Source: Pseudoscleropodium purum
Taxonomy: Eukaryota; Streptophyta; Bryopsida; Hypnales; Brachytheciaceae
Assembly (NCBI GenBank): GCA_963969395.1
Contig: OZ017798.1
Coordinates: 26,156,173 to 26,220,172, forward strand
Reading direction: 5' to 3'
DNA: 64,000 nt
The notes below the pieces were generated by a model. It saw only the letters and a list, made by a program, of their open reading frames with translations, ran no database searches and was not told where the DNA came from. The position numbers and the translations under genes were made by a program. This document shows positions 48,637-58,993 of the stretch, one piece after another. Within the stretch, counting starts at the first letter, position 1; every line of letters starts with the position of its first letter.

Positions 48637-49025
48637 CCCGTCCGCCCCATCCGCCCAGACCCCCGTCCGTCCAGACCCCGTCTGCCCGGATACCTGTCCG
48701 CCCCGTCCGCCCTCTTCGCCCCGTCCGCCCCGATACCTGTCCGCTGTCCGCCCTGTTCGCCCCGATACCCGTCCGCCTCGTCCTCCATACGCCCTGTCTG
48801 TCAGATCCGGCGGCCGCCCTGACCGCCCCGTCCACCCCGTTTCGGCGATGCGTCCGCCCCCTCGGACTGTCCGATCGGGCGGACGGGGCTCTAGGGTTTC
48901 GGGGAGGCGGACGGCCGATCCGTCCGCCACCCCCGGCCCGTCCGATTGGGCGGACGGTTTAGGGCCGTCCGATGGGGCAGACGGGCCATCCGCCCTTATA
49001 AGAGGGGCGGACGGGCCGTCCGCAT
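48637..49025 (+). repeat. Internal CGGACG-type repeat block upstream of the kinase-like gene
   Basis: Irregular CCGCCCCGTCCGCCC words on the plus strand, changing near 48870 to GGGCGGACGG words. It ends about 200 bp before the kinase-like ATG. Relative to its gene it has the same orientation as the block before the transposase. Open frames across it on both strands are low-complexity artefacts. Confidence 0.7.
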
Positions 49026-49223
49026 TGTCACTTTTGCTTTGCCCCTTGTGAATGCAAGGTGGAGCGGAGAGCTTGGTGGTTCATCCTCCATTGGCTCCTT
49101 TCCGAGGCAAGGCAAGGCAAGAGTGGTTTATTGGGGCCCCCTTGTTGCTAATTTTTTGGACACTTGCGCGTGAATTCAATTTCAAATTAAAAAATTTGAT
49201 CTATATCAATTTCATTTGTCACG

Positions 49224-50372
49224 ATGACGAAGGGGAAGAAGAAGGTTGCGAAGCTTAAACATGGAGAGGGACCATCAAACTTGGAGGTAGCTCGCCAAAG
49301 TCCTTCAGAGGAATACAAAAAATTCATGATTGAGCGCATCGTTCAATTTTATGAATTAGAAACAACATTGTCTTTAGACAATAAGTACATCAGATATCAA
49401 GAGGAGTGTGTGTCTAAATTCAAGATAGACATGACACAGATGTTGTTGGATGCATTGAATGTGGCGAAGTGGCATGACGAAATGCATAAAACGTACTTCA
49501 CCAAATGTTTGGAGAACAAGGTTCATGACGCTTTGTGGAATTCTAAAGTCATTTTGGTTAAATATGGCAAGGAATATCGACCCAATGACGCCCAGTTTGA
49601 AGAAGTGATTCTGAAAGCGGACTTATTTAGGGGGCGATGTGCTCCATTCGCCAAAACGCAGAATCGAGTTGGTTCAATTGGTTGGTGGAAAAGCAATGAT
49701 GGAGTTGTTGAAGCGGAAAGGAACAAACGGCACCTCATAGCACTTCCAGATACAGCACTCATGATTGCTGTTGATGATAGAACGATGAGAGGTGGATATG
49801 CAACGATTCGAAAGGTTCGTATTGAAGGATGTCCAGGAATACTTCCTCATTGGGAGTTTGCGGCAAAGAAATCCATTCACCACCAAACTCGACCCGATCT
49901 TGCAAAGTTAGAACATCAAAACGAATCAATGGCTGTTCAAATTCCACACGTAGGTGTGATACGGTTTGTTGCGGTGCACGGAACGACGTGTGAAGGTTAT
50001 GCGTATTGGTGGAATGGTGGAATTCTTCGACAAATGTTGAATATGGATAAGGACTTTCCAGACAACATTCAAATCCGTTTGATGTATACGAATCCAACCG
50101 AAGAGAAGGTTGTAAAAGCTCACCATTTAGGACGATATCTGAAGAAGCGCACGGAGTTGATATCGGCGTTTATGCATATAATGTATGTAGTGCATCTTGC
50201 TGGACATTTGCACAATGATCTTTCTCCGGACAACATCTTGTTGTATTTTCTAGAAGATGAGTCACGTGTGTACATTGGAGTTTGCGATTGGGACATGACC
50301 ACCTTAGCTTCTCAGCCAGTGAAGTCTTTGTACACATTTACATCAGCAGATGAGATGAAACAAACTTTGTAA
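49224..50372 (+). CDS. Protein-kinase-like gene carried by the hAT element
   Basis: An intronless frame of 382 codons from an ATG after a short leader. The N-terminal 175 residues are basic then helical, without a known domain. A kinase fold follows: glycine-rich loop RGGYATIRKV (189-198), AAKK with the ATP-contact lysine (215 or 216), a helix-C glutamate candidate at 230 or 234, then PHVGVIRFVAVHG, the usual beta-4 region. The C-lobe has catalytic HNDLSPDNILL (His330, Asp332, Asn337) and CDWD in place of DFG (Asp355). All catalytic positions are kept, so activity is plausible. The substrate is unknown. It lies entirely inside the transposon. The frame stops at 50372 early in the C-lobe; related sequence continues to about 50718. 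I do not recognise a host orthologue. Confidence 0.75.
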   Translation: MTKGKKKVAKLKHGEGPSNLEVARQSPSEEYKKFMIERIVQFYELETTLSLDNKYIRYQEECVSKFKIDMTQMLLDALNVAKWHDEMHKTYFTKCLENKVHDALWNSKVILVKYGKEYRPNDAQFEEVILKADLFRGRCAPFAKTQNRVGSIGWWKSNDGVVEAERNKRHLIALPDTALMIAVDDRTMRGGYATIRKVRIEGCPGILPHWEFAAKKSIHHQTRPDLAKLEHQNESMAVQIPHVGVIRFVAVHGTTCEGYAYWWNGGILRQMLNMDKDFPDNIQIRLMYTNPTEEKVVKAHHLGRYLKKRTELISAFMHIMYVVHLAGHLHNDLSPDNILLYFLEDESRVYIGVCDWDMTTLASQPVKSLYTFTSADEMKQTL

Positions 50373-50718
50373 AGGAGATGGTGGGTGGATCCACGTATTG
50401 CATATTTGCATAAAGCAGGTGCAGATGTGGAAGTCATTCCGATGTATTCACGTAAGTCGGAAGAGTATGCCATTCAAAAAATTGCTTAGGCGAATGAATG
50501 GAAACAACATGTCAAAGGCGTATTTCAACGTGCTACGAAAAACACCTAGTGCGACACAATTTGCCTTTCATGACTTTGCAAAAGTGTTTTATGCTTACTT
50601 GAAGCGCATTTCTTCGAAGACTGACGATGAAAATACTAGTTTGGCCCATGTGATTACGCGATTTTCTAATACATATCGTTGGCCGATGCCAGATGAACAT
50701 TTCCGCCATTTATATTAG
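50373..50718 (+). pseudogene. Decayed C-terminal part of the kinase-like gene
   Basis: After the TAA the same frame continues RRWWVDPRIAYLHKAGADVE and EEYAIQKIA, then a TAG, then ANEWKQHVKGVF. The next frame takes over as KTPSATQFAFHDFAKVFYAY and ends FRHLY before a stop at 50718. Both stops could be CAA to TAA and CAG to TAG changes; the frame change lies near 50545. The original protein would have been roughly 495 residues, giving a C-lobe of near-normal size. Confidence 0.6.
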
Positions 50719-51055
50719 ATTGGTAGTGTAGAAGTAGTAGTTGAATAGGTTATATAGGCATTAAAAATTAGTTTAGAAATATAGAGTTGGAATGAAAAAA
50801 ATTATATGTGCAATTAGCCAAATGTGCACAATGTATGGTATTCTACATTAAATTGAATACATTTTGCCCATATTGATTATGTTTGTATTTGTATTGATCT
50901 CGATTTTTTAAATAGTATATATATATATTTGAAGTCACAAATTTTTTTAGTTTGCCTTCTGAAAATGAATTGGAATTTTTTCATAGTTTCAAGACTATCA
51001 TGGACTCATGGTAAAACTTTATAATCTTTTAAATTGTTTAAAGATTAAGGGAGTG
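50719..51055. other. 3' flank of the kinase-like gene inside the hAT element
   Basis: AT-rich, no gene. It probably holds the transcript end. Confidence 0.4.
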
Positions 51056-51214
51056 ACCGCGGGGCAGTTTGGATAGGGTGGTCGGGGGAAATAGGGCCAT
51101 CAAAGTGGACGGGACGCACGGGGCGGTCCTGGTGGACGCTGCGTCCGCAGGGACCGCGAATGTCAGCGGACGCTGCGGACACAACGTCCGCGTCCGGACG
51201 TCGTGTCAACCCTG
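51056..51214. repeat. hAT right terminus with GC-rich subterminal repeats
   Basis: It contains GTGGACGCTGCGTCCGC, AATGTCAGCGGACGCTGCG and ends GTCAACCCTG. The last 60 bp or so are nearly identical to the right half of the nested MITE. Confidence 0.8.
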
Positions 51215-51222
51215 CTTGATAG
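51215..51222. repeat. hAT target-site duplication, right
   Basis: CTTGATAG, identical to 41171-41178. Confidence 0.9.
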
Positions 51223-51361
51223 ACAATTTGTCCATTCCTCACAACATAACAACATTAATCAATTCAATTATTAATCAATCCCATTCTTTCAATTTGTTGA
51301 GACCATTAGGCTTCCAAGACATCAATTGCTTCCACTTACACAGACAATTGGACAAGGTACT
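51223..51361. repeat. Older AT-rich sequence, segment 3 of 4
   Basis: A short piece between the hAT right duplication and the left end of the TG...CA element. Its last five bases GTACT are the element's target duplication. Confidence 0.5.
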
Positions 51362-51616
51362 TGTCGCAGCTTAAAATTTTGATTTTCTTAGGATTCACCA
51401 AAATAGGAACGGAAACTAGTCATTAGGGAACCGGATCCGATTAGGTGGGGAAGGAAAACTCAAAATTAGCACAGAACGTGAAGTAGTGGGCCTCTTGGAT
51501 CTAATCCGGTCAGGAGTAACTAACGACGGAAACGGAATGCAACATTGATTAGGTCTAGAACCGGATTATGATGGTGAACCGGATTCATGATGACCAAACC
51601 GGAAAAGGTCCAGAGA

Positions 51617-51626
51617 CTATATAAGG
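51617..51626 (+). promoter_or_regulatory. TATA box of the gag-like gene
   Basis: CTATATAAGG lies 166 bp before the ATG at 51792, in otherwise GC-balanced sequence. Confidence 0.55.
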
Positions 51627-51791
51627 AGGAGCTTTCACTGTTGCACCCCCTTTTTAGAAACTCGACCTTGAGAGCGCGTGGTTGAGTTTTCGCATTTGTG
51701 TTCTGCTTGTTTCGATTCCGGTTGAGATCGGAGAGAGAACGTGAGGAATGGGACATGCGGCTAGGAGAGAGTGAGATAGATTGGAGTGGGA

Positions 51792-53450
51792 ATGCCGCCG
51801 CTACGTAGGTCTAGACCAGCGAGTCCCTCTGGAGGCGAGGTGAAGCTCCGGAAAGTCATTCCGGTTATTCCCTCCACAGAGCCGGAAAAGTCTCAACTCA
51901 TGGAGGATCTCACCTCTATGGGTTGTCTAGGGTTTGCAGAGAAACCCTGGTGGTTTAGGGAGGAGAGAATGGTCAAGGAGCTCCTCGGAAAGCTGTCCAA
52001 CCAGTATGACAACACCATGAGAGGAACTCCCGTCCGCTAGAACGAGGGAATGTGGAGAGCGGTTTCCGGTTTCTGGGCAGGAGGTTTAGGGATGGCGAAC
52101 CGGAAGGATGAGTTTGTCCGAGGGAAGTTCCAGGGGGCTGTCAACCCGAAGGACGGATACGCGGTCGAGGATTGCGTGGATGACCGACACCGTCGGCTCC
52201 TGCAATTCCTGGTTCCGGTTCTTCACCCGGAAAAGCCGACCAGGGTGACGATCACCCTCGGCAACACCATTTTCGGTGCCCTCAGTGGTACCCGGAAAGT
52301 GGACTGGGCACGGATCATTTCCGATCTCGTGACCCAGCTCGTTAGTAGAGTTGGGAAGAAGAGGGCCAGTCCAGTGTGCCCTTACCTCTTCCACCTCTAT
52401 CGTGACCACCAAGTCCTCACTGACGCGGAGGAGAAGGTGTGGAGGACTCAAGAAGTCCTCCTGAAGTATGGGGAGTCGGAAACGGATGACGAGGCCGAAT
52501 CCGATTCCGAGTCAGAGCGGGAGTCGAGCGAGGAAGAGGAGGAGCCGATGCCGCCCATCAAGCGACAGAAGTTGACGCCTCCACACAAACGCGGGACGCC
52601 TCCTGGTCAAGACAGACCGGCCCCGGAAGAGAGACCGGAAGCCGAGAAGACCGTTTCCAGGGGAGACCTGGAAATGCAAGATCCGTTCAACGGTCTTATC
52701 AATGTCCTCTGCAACATCAGGGCGGATTGGGAGGTCAAGCACAGGACGCTTGCAGCGATCGGAAAGTTGGTAGGTGCGCCACCGGACAGCAAGTTGGCGG
52801 AAAAGGTGGCGGAGTGCATCACCAATCCAGAAGAGACCCGGAAACAGGAAGCAGAGATCCGCCGGTTGCAGGAGGAGGTGGATAACCTGAAGGCAACTCT
52901 TTTTGCCTATCGGGAAGACGTGACGGCCACCCGGGAGATGGCGGAGGAAACTCGGAAGATAGCCGAACGAATCAAGGCGACCCTGGGAGAAACCGGAACG
53001 GCCGCCGCCAAAGCGAAGCTCTTCGACGAGAAGATCCACGAAGAGAAGAAACTATCCGGTTCCCGAATGGTCCGGATTCTCGCCGACTTCGCTGAACAGG
53101 TGGAGACGGTAATGGTGGAGGGGCGGAAGGCTGCGGACCGGATCGAGGAAAGCAGCCGGAAGCTGACTAGAGCGACGTGCTTCAAGGGGATACATCTTTC
53201 GGATATCTCGCTACCGGATATCTTTCCGGACGCGACCATTCCGAAGGATAGGAAGGATTGGACTCCCGAGTCCAAGAAGTCTACCCGGGCTGAGACTCCG
53301 GGCAGGAGACCGGATATCACAATCGACCTGGAGTCTTCACCCGGATCTAACCCTGCGGAGGGGGAACGGATCCGGAACTTGAGTGAAGTCTTCGAGGAGC
53401 TGGTTCCGGAGATCGGAAGCCTGACAATAGGATCTAGGGTTGTAGAGTAG
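51792..53450 (+). pseudogene. Gag-like coiled-coil protein, one in-frame TAG
   Basis: The frame runs from the ATG at 51792 to 53450, 552 codons, broken once by TAG at 52038-52040. The N-terminal part is basic, proline-rich. A conserved core follows (EKPTRVTITLGNTIFGAL, DWARIISDLVTQLV, PYLFHLYRDHQVL), shared with the copy at 1-2459. An acidic run (about 52490-52545: ESDSESERESSEEEEE) precedes a long coiled coil (AEIRRLQEEVDNLKATLFAY). The C terminus is disordered. The core has the flavour of plant transposon proteins of unknown function or of retroelement gag, an inference. In the other copy the codon aligned with this TAG is Trp, so TGG to TAG explains it. Codon use is GC-rich, unlike its surroundings. 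Confidence 0.75.
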
Positions 53451-54632
53451 ATAGGATTTTGATTTGAGTTAGGAGTAGGAGCGGATCCGGATCCGGATTC
53501 GGCTCAACAGTATTAGGTTAGACCGGAAGTTAGATTAGGATGGCGGCGGACCCCCACGGGTTTTCCGCTCCTTTTTGTGCTTTTAGGGTTTTTACTCTTT
53601 GTATATAAATCGGTTCCTGAGATGGGAACTGGGAGTTTTTCATTTTGCAAACTTCTTGTACCTTTCTCTTCTCCTCATTGTGTGTCTCTCTCCAGCGCGA
53701 CAGGATTGTATGATGTGGAGTTAGGATAGTACGAGCCGATTTACGAGTGATTTCTCCCCTTGGTGTTTTATTTCCGATCCTAGGTGCATGTGAGTAGGTA
53801 TCGAAGAGTTGGGAGTGAACTTAGTTCCTCAGCACGTCTAGAGTTTGAAATTCCGGGTGAGAAAGCCGTTGTTAGGCTAGGCAGGTAGGGAGGGATTCCT
53901 TAGCTGCGCTAGAACTCACGGGTGGGAAATCCGGTCGAGTGTCCGATCTCCTATAAGGTCTCACCACCCGTATGGGTAACGGAAGAACTTTAGTTGATGT
54001 TGGAACGGACGGGTGCACTTGTAACCACCTGTCTTCACACGGATCGGAAGTAGCATTAAGGTCGTTGTAGTACGAGAGGGTCGAGTGTGGGGTCTTTGTG
54101 TGACCTACAACCCGGATTGCTATCTGGGTTGTTGTGAAGGACCAAACCGGATCCGGATTAGCTTAGGAGTTTAGGAAGTAGGACAGTGGGTCTTCAGTCA
54201 CTATAAGTCACGGAAGGAGTGGTGGGCCTACCACTCTCAAATGTAAGCAGCGACCCCTCTGATGGTGAAACAAAGGCAAAACTAAACCGGATAGGATTAC
54301 GGATACATGATGACCATCCGGACCGGATTGGTCAGGACGGATTTCCAGGATCGGAAGTTGTAAGATCCTGGGATTTGGATATTTGCACAGACCGGATAGT
54401 TAGTAGGACCGGAAGAAGGGGAAATCCGGTCTATAGTTATCCGGTGTGGTGGTATTTCTGGTTCTAGATCTAGGACCGGAAAGTAAGATTGGGATACTGA
54501 CTTAGTTTAACTGCTTAATAGAGCTAGATACTTCACAGGATCTCGTGGGTTCGATCTTTAGAGTCACTTAGTTATACTCTAGAGCGATTTTTGTGAGTAT
54601 AATGGGGAATTGACCTGCCCTGTGCTGCGACA
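53451..54632 (+). other. 3' noncoding part of the TG...CA element
   Basis: About 1.2 kb without a gene, containing TGTATATAAATC at about 53600 and many CCGGAT words. The segment ACATGATGACCATCCGG (about 54305) resembles TCATGATGACCAAACCGG near the left end (about 51583), possibly a subterminal repeat. Confidence 0.5.
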
Positions 54633-54637
54633 GTACT

Positions 54638-56000
54638 ACAATTATCAATTATTCATTCAAATTAACAATTGACCACAACTATAACTGCTAAACTATTGGT
54701 CCTATTCAATTTGGAAAACTTCTACCAATCTTTGGCTACCAATTTTTCTCAAATTTATTGTCTAATTGATTTCACAAATCAGCCCATATACTGTTGATTA
54801 CACAGGTTACATCGGCCTTCGCATATTATCAAATTGACATCCTTACCAACCACTCATTGATTGCTCATTTTAATTATCAAACTTCAAAGACTATTTGTCT
54901 TGTATAGCTCTCTTAACTACACATTAGACATTATCTATAATCAAATAATCCTAGCCTTATCCAAGCTCACAAACTAATAGTCTTGTTGGGAGAGCAGGGT
55001 TGAATGACAATTATGTATAATTGGATGTCAGTTGGTCAATGCTAATTATCCTTCACACAAAAATAAAAGATAAACTCTTCTAATCATTGGCTTAACAAAC
55101 AATTGGACTCATATTCAAATACTCAACCATATGCTCACAAACCTTGACTAATGGACTCGTTCATTTGATATTCTACTGCTTTGAAATGAACTAGACCATT
55201 TGCCGAATACACAACTCTCAAAATTTGACAGCATGCAAGGAATGACAACCGCTTAGCAAATTGCTTGAACAATAGACTCAGATGTATACAAAACTCCCTA
55301 CTCTTACAACAAGACTATTAGACCAATGCAAAATAAAAATAAAGGAGGCAATGCCAATTATTGGCAACTGCTCCAAATAAAAGAATAAAGCCAATTATTG
55401 GCTATAAAGAAAATTAGACACACACAAAAAATTAGACAAATAGACAATTTGTATTACACTTGAAGGAATGCACAAGTACAAATTGACATAGGCAGCAATC
55501 ATTGCAAACACCTGAGAGAAAGCAAAATGAGCCTAAGTCGATTAGTCTTATACCTTCTTGGCTCTCAACTAACTCCTTGCTAACTACCCATTTGTCTCTA
55601 ACTACCCAGCTACTACCAACCCTAACTCCTCTTATCCACTATCTAATGGTCCTTTCTACACTACAATGACTAATTGACCTTACTTTCACTATAAATAGCT
55701 TTTAAAGCTAATTATCAGTCCATTAGTCTTCCACTTCAAAATTTTGCAAAAATGAAGTCAAAATTTGTGTCTACACATACTAAGAATCGGGGTTTCTTGG
55801 GAATTCATTGCTCTAATGGGGATCTTCAAACCTAACTCTAGGACCCAGCCTATTGGCCTCGTTGTGGATCCCTCGGACTGACTTAGCCAAGAATTGCCAC
55901 ATTCATGGTGGGATTTAGCCCTTGTAGGCCTATGTGATTAAAATTTACAAAACCTGCTATCTTGTAATTTCCTCTCTATTCTCAAGCTGATTTTGTGGGA
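54638..56000. repeat. Older AT-rich sequence, segment 4 of 4
   Basis: It continues the sequence interrupted by the three insertions. A TATA-like CACTATAAATAGC lies at about 55690. The right limit is not defined. Confidence 0.45.
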
Positions 56001-58993
56001 GTTCTACATATACAATCAAAACTAGATCAAATACTATAATGGGCTTGTCATGACCCTATTTCAATTCTACACTCTTTTATGGCTTTTTGTATACTTTTAT
56101 CTACTTTAAATGGCGATTTAAAACAAAAGAAAATCTTTGAGTTCCAAGTGACGAATTGGAAGCTCATATTGTTGGATCATTGTCTTGGGATTCAAAGAAA
56201 CAAAACAGGTTGTAGAGGATTGGTATTTCTTGCAATCCTTGATATACTAAGATTGGCAGACCTCTAGATAATATCATGGGGGCAATGGTGGGATCTACAA
56301 CTGCTTCTAGTGGTTTTACATCATGTACCAGTGGTACTTTATTAGGTGCCAACAGTCTTGCTGGTCTAAATGGGGCATTATGCCTGTAGTTTATTTCTTT
56401 TTCAAAAGTTTGAAGGACACCAAGCCTTTTTATAAAAGTTTCAAGAGAACCAACCCTTTCTTTGGAAGTTATAACTGACAAATTTATTCAAGTTGAACTA
56501 CCTCCGTTTGTCTTGTGTTTCAAGTCTCAACATTCTATTTGACTTTAGTGTGTTAGTAGATTTAAGTGGCATTTAAAATTTGTATGTTAGTAGATGAGTC
56601 AATTCACACCAAACAAATCCAATCATAAGTAAATACATAAATACAAATAGAAAAATTACTCCACACAATACTATCAAGCTAGCTATTCTAAGTTGATGCT
56701 ATAATCTCATTATTACAAATATGAATACTCATGATCTATATTAAGGTTGGTCGATATTCGAAGAAATATGGTGCTTATGTCTCTTCGATTGATAGAAAAT
56801 GACATTTTCAAATAGTGGCATTTATGTAAAAGATTGCATGTAGAATTTGATTTTTTCAAGTCCTTTACCATATAATAAATATGAATAGTACAATGGATGA
56901 AAACGAGGCCAATGAAGATTCTCACATCCCAAAGCGATATTCAGCAAAATTTGGTAGTCTTTGGCATTCTTATAGGATTTACAAGCTAAAGTGTACTCAA
57001 TGATATATTTGAACTGTTGTTCCATGATGAAGGTAGATGGTATAAGACTAGTCAAAATGCCTTGACAACACTGAATGGTTAAGGGACTAATGCCGCTATG
57101 CCACAACTAAAATTACTCTAGTTTGATGTAGGAATTGTTGTGATTTCAAATCTTGCCACAATTCTATTCGTTTATTTGAAAATGATTGATGCCTTAAAGA
57201 GGAAGTGGTGTTGCGTATCAAATATTGAAGAAAAGCCACTCGGTAAAAATCTCATTTCTATCGTTGACAAGATGTTGAGCCTCAAAACATTTATTCATGT
57301 ACATATTTTCAAACCTTTTGTATGCTAATACAAGTCTCCAATCAGAAAATTATACATGAGTTGAACATGTGTTCAAACACATCAAAGTCACATGCATCAA
57401 GAGCGCATGCTATTGGGCCAATATATTTTTTGGGCTCTAACAAGAACTATCAAGCCAAGTGTGCCCAAAACTCAAACGACCAATTTTACTTTTGTAAATT
57501 AAGCACAAGGTATTTTATCAAGAAGACATCATTGACTTCGTCACTGCTAAAGCCTAAGTCATCATCGAAGTAATGTTTGATTGACAGATCTTGATCAGTG
57601 CTTCTCCAAACGTCAAATTATGTGTACAACAGCTCAAGTGGTAAATTTTCTTGAAACACATCTTCAAACTCTTCATTTTTGTCAAACCCTTCGTTTTTTT
57701 GAAGCAATGTAGGATTCCTACAAATTCACATTTAATTAGTAATAAATTTCACATCAAAACAGACTCCTAGCAAATGCAACAATATGTGGGCGTTTATTTA
57801 CCCACCCTTGGTAAATAACCAAGCACAACTAGGTTCTTTTTAATTTATCAATTTTTTAAACTAAGTTGGGTACCTACATGTTGTTCTACTATGCTTTCCA
57901 AGCAACAAATCTTCTTAGAGTGCCTACAAATACTCAAATGTGCAAAAATATTAAAAAAAAAACTATAAGTCAAATGCAAGTATTAAGATAATTGGCTGAA
58001 TGAAGTAGGCCACCGTAGTTTTTCATGCAAGATAAGACAAACAAAAATTAATAATTTAAGCTTATAGAAAAAAAAAATTCCCTTTTCAAAAATGTAAAAT
58101 TCAACCCTAGGTGATTCTCCTAGCCAAAGTTTTAAGTGGATGAAGTTTTAACTACTATTTAGTTCATTAAACTTCATTCATGGTTTTGCCTTAGTTTCTT
58201 AATTCAATTTTATATGAAAATTCATTATAATAGAAATTGGGCCTAGAAAGGGCCTTGGAATCATATTGTTGCCCATCATTTATTTTTTCAAGTTCAAGAA
58301 TCATGATGACGGAATCTACGTGGGCGATAGTAGTACATGTTGTGTAGAACAGTTGTGATCATTCTTAATCAACAACCAAGGGAGCCATTGGATAGCTTTT
58401 GAATGGGAATATTGAGCGAGAAAGGTGATCAAGCTTCTTAGGTGGTACTACTCAAGTTTTGGCGTGAGGGTTTTTGCAAGGGCTTTTTTACTCTACCTTT
58501 TTGATTTTTCATATTTTGGGATTTTGTTTTTGGGATTTAGATATCAAAATGAGTTGAATTTATTCCTTCATGTAGACTTCATCGCAATATGCCACAAATC
58601 TTTAAAACACCTGTCCATGTGTTGATGTATATATTGATTGTTCAATTTGAACTTTGTCTAGATTGATGTTCATACTCAAAGTTTGAACTTCTTGTTTGTA
58701 TGTTATCATTTTCAAATAAACAATTGGTTAGAAAGCCTGAGGAATGATCACAGAGAAGACTTTTATTGGACGAAGGGTGTTCTATCAATTATGATTGGAA
58801 CAAAATATTTGTATTCCAAGTAGTTGTCTCTAACTTGCACCAATTTCTCCTTGATTTTTTTATATGTTTGTTGTCACTCTTTTAACACATGTGTCCTTCA
58901 GGCAAACATTGGATTCAAATGTAGGATACTTAGATTGTCAATGGTCTTTGATCTTATTAAAATCTTGTATATTTTAGGAAGTTCACTTGTTGC
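56001..58993. other. AT-rich sequence with unrecognised minus-strand frames
   Basis: Frames at 56164-56481 (105 codons) and 56822-57106 (94 codons) on the minus strand look mildly protein-like but match nothing I know. They could be pieces of one decayed transposon gene. Confidence 0.35.

Larger units (their letters stand above)
41179..51214 (-). mobile_element. Large hAT transposon carrying a transposase and a kinase-like gene
   Basis: The element is 10,036 bp, bounded by inverted ends TAGGGTTGAC and GTCAACCCTG, and flanked by a perfect 8 bp duplication CTTGATAG (41171-41178 and 51215-51222), diagnostic of hAT transposition. Each terminus continues into about 150 bp of GC-rich CGGACG-type repeats, in sharp contrast to the AT-rich surroundings. 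The left arm encodes a hAT transposase (minus) and the right arm a kinase-like protein (plus), transcribed toward the ends. Internal CGGACG blocks lie upstream of each gene. No internal CAGGGTTGAC ends occur except those of the nested 300 bp MITE, so this is one element, not two side by side. The strand given is that of the transposase. Confidence 0.9.
51362..54632 (+). mobile_element. 3,271 bp TG...CA element encoding one gag-like coiled-coil protein
   Basis: The ends are TGTCGCAGC and GCTGCGACA, a perfect 9 bp inverted pair, flanked by the 5 bp duplication GTACT (51357-51361 and 54633-54637). TG...CA with 5 bp duplication is what retroviral-type integrases leave, yet I find no direct LTR: TGTCGCAGC does not recur near the right end. 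Both outer parts are rich in CCGGAT words. A TATA box precedes one long gene. I see no polymerase, integrase or zinc knuckle. A decayed relative occupies 1-2459. It may be a non-autonomous retroelement derivative or an unclassified DNA element. Confidence 0.8.

Noticed and set aside
48544..49173. Several overlapping ORFs on both strands across the GC-rich block
   Set aside because: They are Arg/Gly/Pro/Asp-rich translations of CGGACG repeats in every frame, a composition artefact.
41171..51222. Two separate hAT elements side by side instead of one
   Set aside because: No inner CAGGGTTGAC or GTCAACCCTG ends occur apart from those of the nested MITE, and the outer 8 bp duplications match each other perfectly.
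53690..53710. Possible start of a right-hand LTR in the TG...CA element (CCAGCGCGACAGG)
   Set aside because: It only partly resembles the terminal 9 bases, and the sequence that follows does not match the left end.
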